Of a DNA stretch of 36,763 bases, positions 34,014-36,763 are shown piece after piece. The translations under genes were made by a program, and so were the position numbers. The first letter of the stretch is position 1, and the number at the start of each line of letters is the position of its first letter. The notes under the pieces are model-generated. The model was given only the letters and a program-made list of their open reading frames with translations. It did not search any database and was not told the DNA's origin. This DNA is from Clostridia bacterium (lineage in GTDB: Bacteria; Bacillota; Clostridia; Oscillospirales; Butyricicoccaceae): NCBI GenBank assembly GCA_017408985.1, contig JAFQTO010000025.1, positions 1 to 36,763 on the forward strand, written 5' to 3'.

Positions 34014-34594
34014 TTTTTGCTCACCGCCCGAAACAGACAAACCGCACCCACTCCCACCGCTACAGAAACGGCGCTTGACAGCCATACGGCGGGCAGAATG
34101 TCAAAAGGCTGAGGACTGCCCAGCGACGCTCTGACCGCCGCTACGGTAGTGGGCAACAGCTGCAAAGACGCGGTATTGACCACAATAAGCATAAACACGC
34201 CGTGAGGGCGCAGATTCTTTGCTTTTGACAGGGTGAACATACGCTTGGCGGCTTTCAGTCCCGCCGGAGTGGCTGCCGAGCCCAGCCCCAATATATTGGC
34301 CGCCATATTCTGACTTATGTACTGCACGCATTCTGCGTCACGGGCGTACTCACCGAACAGCAGTCGGATAACGGGTCGAAGCAGCCGTGATATCGTCTTT
34401 GACAGACCGCTGCGGTTCATTATTTCCATAAGTCCGTTCCACAGACAAATAGTCCCGCCGATATTGAACATCAGCTCGGTTGCCTGTTTTGCCCCCGATA
34501 TCGCAGCCTGGGACACCTGACCCATACTCCCCGTCAGACAGCCGAAAACAATAGACGCCGCCGTCATCAACCCGATAACCCACGTCATTATCAT
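34010..34594 (-). CDS. spmA: Spore maturation protein A
   Basis: About 194 residues, a membrane protein of the same Gate family: GAKQATELMFNIGGTICLWNGLMEIMNRSGL and ISQNMAANILGLGSAATPAGLKAAKRM are SpmA hallmarks. Start is uncertain. The ATG at 34594 has GGAGG 11 nt upstream, while the ATG at 34615 has no ribosome site and the frame is open to 34621. I chose 34594. Presence of spmAB argues for an endospore former, or a recent descendant of one. Confidence 0.9.
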   Translation of the reverse strand: MIMTWVIGLMTAASIVFGCLTGSMGQVSQAAISGAKQATELMFNIGGTICLWNGLMEIMNRSGLSKTISRLLRPVIRLLFGEYARDAECVQYISQNMAANILGLGSAATPAGLKAAKRMFTLSKAKNLRPHGVFMLIVVNTASLQLLPTTVAAVRASLGSPQPFDILPAVWLSSAVSVAVGVGAVCLFRAVSKK

Positions 34595-34614
34595 ATACAC
34601 TTCCGCCTCCGTCA

Positions 34615-34643
34615 TTGACAATATACATAATAATTGCTAAAAT
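34615..34643 (+). promoter_or_regulatory. Promoter of the 124-residue gene and deoC
   Basis: TTGACA (34615-34620), 17 bp, TAAAAT (34638-34643). It lies at the extreme 5' end of the divergent spmA frame. Confidence 0.78.
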
Positions 34644-34684
34644 AAGCTTATTGATTGATATGTAATGAAAAAGGTGATTATGAT

Positions 34685-35059
34685 ATGAAAACCTACGCTC
34701 CCGCTCTCGTAAAGGAGATCAAACGCACCCCCGGACTCAAGGGGCTTATCGTCAGCGCCCGTCAGGACGTGGCGTACTACTATGCCGAGAATGCCGAGGA
34801 GAACATCTGCGCTATGTGGATAGAGGCTTGCCAATTCGGCAAAACGGTCGCCTACCCTTGTATGCTCAAGGTAAAAGAGGACATAATGATATACAGATCA
34901 AAGGCTGCCGCCAACTCGTTTGAAAAGGACAGCAACAAAAAGATGATGACTGCATGGGCGGTGTTTATGAAGCCTGCCGATTTCGGCAGCTTTACGCTCA
35001 GCCGTATGTCTGACGACGATTTTGCCGCCAAGCTCAAAACTTACACCCCCAACGTCTGA
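34685..35059 (+). CDS. Hypothetical 124-residue protein
   Basis: A soluble protein I do not recognise, rich in Lys, Ala and Met. No signal peptide or membrane helix. Segments such as GLIVSARQDVAYYYAE and ICAMWIEACQFGKTV suggest an alpha/beta fold. The start at 34685 follows AAGGTG at an 8-nt spacing; an open extension to 34655 overlaps the leader. It lies 18 nt before deoC and is probably co-transcribed with it, but its role is unknown. Confidence 0.8.
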   Translation: MKTYAPALVKEIKRTPGLKGLIVSARQDVAYYYAENAEENICAMWIEACQFGKTVAYPCMLKVKEDIMIYRSKAAANSFEKDSNKKMMTAWAVFMKPADFGSFTLSRMSDDDFAAKLKTYTPNV

Positions 35060-35077
35060 CAAGCGGGAGGCTCAATA

Positions 35078-36103
35078 ATGAACGAAAATTACAACATCAC
35101 CCTGCTCAATACCGAGAGCGATAAGCTGCCCGAGCATCTGCGCATCAACGTGCGCTCCAGAATAGACCACACCCTGCTCGACCCTGACGCCACCTCCGAT
35201 CAGATAATCAACCTGTGCGAGGAGGCGTTGGAGTTCGGATTTGCATCGGTCTGCGTGGCACCCTGTTGGATACCCCTGTGCCGCCGCAAGCTTTTTGCGG
35301 GCGCGCCCGTGCGTATCGCCACCGTAATAGGATTCCCCCACGGCAACGACAGCACCGACTCCAAGGTGTTTGCCGCCCGTGACGCCATTATGGCAGGTGC
35401 CGACGAGATAGATATGGTCATCAATATCGGCTGGGTCAGGCAGCGCTCAAGCGTTCTGCTGGAGAATGAGCTGAGACGTATGGTATCGGTCTGCGGCAGA
35501 CACGTTATACTCAAGGTCATTATCGAGTGCTGTCTGCTTTCTGACGAAGAAAAGGTCTATATCTCCAAGCTGTGCGCCGATGCAGGGGTTGACTACGTCA
35601 AGACCTCCACGGGATACAGCACGGGCGGTGCCAAGCTTGAGGATATCCGCCTGATACGTGACGCCGTAGGCGAGAGATGCAGTATCAAAGCCGCCGGCGG
35701 TATACGCACCCTTGAGGATGCGCGGGCATTTGCCGCCGCAGGCTGCTCACGCATCGGCTGCTCAAAAAGCGTGGCTATCGCACAAAAAGAGATCGAAGAA
35801 GAAACACGCTGGCAGACCGAGAAGGATATGGCTGAGTTTTGGGACCGAACCGAGCGGATAACAGGCTATATGGAAAAGCACTACGAGCGTGACAGAGCTG
35901 TTGCGCAGGACGTCAAGCACCGCCGTGAGGAATACGAAAAGCTAATTGCGGCAAGAGCGGCAGGCAAAGATGTCGACGAGCAGGAGCTTAAGAGCCTACT
36001 TGACTTTGATATATATCAGCTCAAGTGGGACTACGACAAATCACACGGAAATCCCCCCGACTATACCCTGCTCCCCTATCTGAAAAACGTTGATAAAACG
36101 TAA
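35078..36103 (+). CDS. deoC: Deoxyribose-phosphate aldolase with long C-terminal extension
   Basis: A 341-residue enzyme cleaving deoxyribose 5-phosphate to glyceraldehyde 3-phosphate and acetaldehyde. The TIM-barrel core (about 25-237) has IDHTLLDPDAT, the catalytic Asp112 (ADEIDMVINIG), Schiff-base Lys175 (VDYVKTSTGY) and Lys204 (IKAAGGIR). Normal bacterial DeoC is about 220-260 residues; here about 104 residues follow the barrel (238-341), highly charged and helical up to about 320 (EEETRWQTEKDMAEFW, KHRREEYEKLI) with a short Pro/Tyr-rich end. The N-terminal 25 residues are also extra. GGGAGG precedes the ATG. Strong terminator after the stop. Confidence 0.94.
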   Translation: MNENYNITLLNTESDKLPEHLRINVRSRIDHTLLDPDATSDQIINLCEEALEFGFASVCVAPCWIPLCRRKLFAGAPVRIATVIGFPHGNDSTDSKVFAARDAIMAGADEIDMVINIGWVRQRSSVLLENELRRMVSVCGRHVILKVIIECCLLSDEEKVYISKLCADAGVDYVKTSTGYSTGGAKLEDIRLIRDAVGERCSIKAAGGIRTLEDARAFAAAGCSRIGCSKSVAIAQKEIEEETRWQTEKDMAEFWDRTERITGYMEKHYERDRAVAQDVKHRREEYEKLIAARAAGKDVDEQELKSLLDFDIYQLKWDYDKSHGNPPDYTLLPYLKNVDKT

Positions 36104-36115
36104 TGATCAACTGTC

Positions 36116-36156
36116 AAAAAGTTCCCCATAAGATAACTCTTATGGGGAACTTTTTT
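36116..36156 (+). terminator. Terminator of deoC
   Basis: Stem AAGTTCCCCATAAGA / TCTTATGGGGAAC with a 4-nt loop, then six T; A-rich on the other side, so it may work in both directions. Confidence 0.9.
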
Positions 36157-36654
36157 ATTGATCCGCCGCGCAGGACACCTATGTTTGCTGCGCAGTGAAA
36201 TTTGAGCTTGCGTTGAAGTTAAGGTGTCGCTTGCGCGACGAATCAAAAAGGCTCCCTCCGGGAGGGAGGTGGATTTTGCGAAGCAAAAGACTGAGGGAGA
36301 GCGCGTTATCCAATCCGTCACCGCAGGTGGCTCCGCTATTTGTAGTGGAGGCAGCCCTCTGCCTCCTGATATATTTATTACTTTTGTTAATCCTCGGGCT
36401 ATTGCATGCCCGAACCCATGCGTTACTTTTGGTGTCAAAAGTAACCAAAAACGCAGGGGGCCTAACAAATAAGTGACGCAAAGCCCCCTGCACCCCTACG
36501 CGTTCTGCTAAAAGGATGCTTGAATGTCAAATAGGCTTGTAGGGTCGGGTCTCTGTGCCCGACCGAAAGCCTACCGTTTTCACCAATCTTATTCTGCGGC
36601 AAACAGTAGGGGCGATCAGTGATCGCCCGCTTTCATTCTTCTTTCACACACAAA
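36157..36654. repeat. Gene-free region with a cluster of interspersed palindromic repeats
   Basis: No credible gene in about 500 bp. It holds several unrelated inverted repeats in series: CTCCCTCC/GGAGGGAG (36252-36268) with TTTTGC-GAA-GCAAAA (36274-36288) and a closing GAGGGAG (36293-36299); GCAGGGGGC/GCCCCCTGC (36453-36461 and 36483-36491); GGTCGGG/CCCGACC (36543-36564); and GGGCGATCA/TGATCGCCC (36610-36628). The style matches short intergenic repeats scattered in many Clostridia genomes. No T-run follows them, so they are not ordinary terminators. Confidence 0.7.
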
Positions 36655-36696
36655 AAAAGCAACTGTCAAAAGGTATACCTTTTGACAGTTGCTTTT
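36655..36696 (-). terminator. Perfect 42-bp palindrome with terminator form
   Basis: Two 21-bp arms with no loop bases, centred on GGTATACC. On the minus strand it ends in seven T, giving a strong intrinsic terminator. The only promoter feeding it in that direction is 9 bp away. Confidence 0.75.
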
Positions 36697-36704
36697 ATGT
36701 AGTG

Positions 36705-36732
36705 ATTATACCACAAAAATCAGGAATTTCAA
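36705..36732 (-). promoter_or_regulatory. Orphan minus-strand promoter
   Basis: On the minus strand TTGAAA (36727-36732), 16 bp, TATAAT (36705-36710). Transcription would start near 36698 and enter the 42-bp palindrome at once; no gene lies downstream on this strand in the repeat region. Confidence 0.6.
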
Positions 36733-36763
36733 CCCCTAAATTGATGTTAGCGGCTGAAAAACG

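Noticed and set aside
36195-36476. Open frames of 80-130 codons in the terminal region
   Set aside because: They run through inverted repeats in several frames, lack ribosome sites and resemble no family.

Overview
The window looks like a chromosomal segment from a Gram-positive, probably spore-forming gut Clostridia member (Ruminococcaceae/Oscillospiraceae type). This is inferred from content: an SLH-domain surface protein, SpmA/SpmB spore-maturation proteins, IreB, an LtaS-like enzyme, a T-box leader, TPP riboswitches, and the style of the interspersed intergenic palindromes near the right end. No database was searched, so the taxon is a guess. There is no phage, IS element, CRISPR array, rRNA or tRNA that I can see.

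Left part (1-9.3 kb, minus strand): a 2,417-residue VWA/repeat/SLH surface protein whose repeat region carries a 960-bp higher-order duplication; a small cysteine-rich protein; and a regulator with a DNA-binding domain at each end. Upstream of this regulator are four perfect TTGCG-N6-CGCAA palindromes spaced 32-33 bp apart, one of them filling the -35/-10 spacer of its probable promoter. This is the most system-like unexplained signal in the window.

9.3-19.3 kb: a MarR repressor and a heterodimeric ABC exporter in one overlapping operon, with a MarR-type operator over the promoter. Then trkA-trkH (potassium uptake), a convergent SpoVB/MATE-like flippase, a small membrane protein, a MazF/EndoA toxin with no visible antitoxin, and a membrane-anchored coiled-coil protein of unknown function.

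19.3-25.2 kb (minus strand): a thiamine salvage operon, thiW-thiM-thiE-HAD phosphatase-thiD-cytX-thiN, led by a strong promoter and two tandem TPP riboswitches, each followed by its own terminator. Imported thiazole and HMP are phosphorylated (ThiM, ThiD) and joined (ThiE) to thiamine phosphate. Because the operon ends in a thiamine pyrophosphokinase and has no ThiL, the HAD protein is a good candidate for the phosphatase that bridges thiamine phosphate to thiamine.

25.2-36.1 kb: a lipoprotein; a Phe T-box leader followed by pheS and a pheT that is split by a -1 frameshift; ireB; a small unknown protein; an SH3-NlpC/P60 peptidase; an LtaS-like phosphoglycerol transferase; spmA-spmB on the minus strand; a small unknown protein; and a deoxyribose-phosphate aldolase with an unusual ~100-residue C-terminal extension. 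The last ~600 bp carry no gene but several inverted repeats and an orphan minus-strand promoter that runs straight into a perfect 42-bp palindrome.
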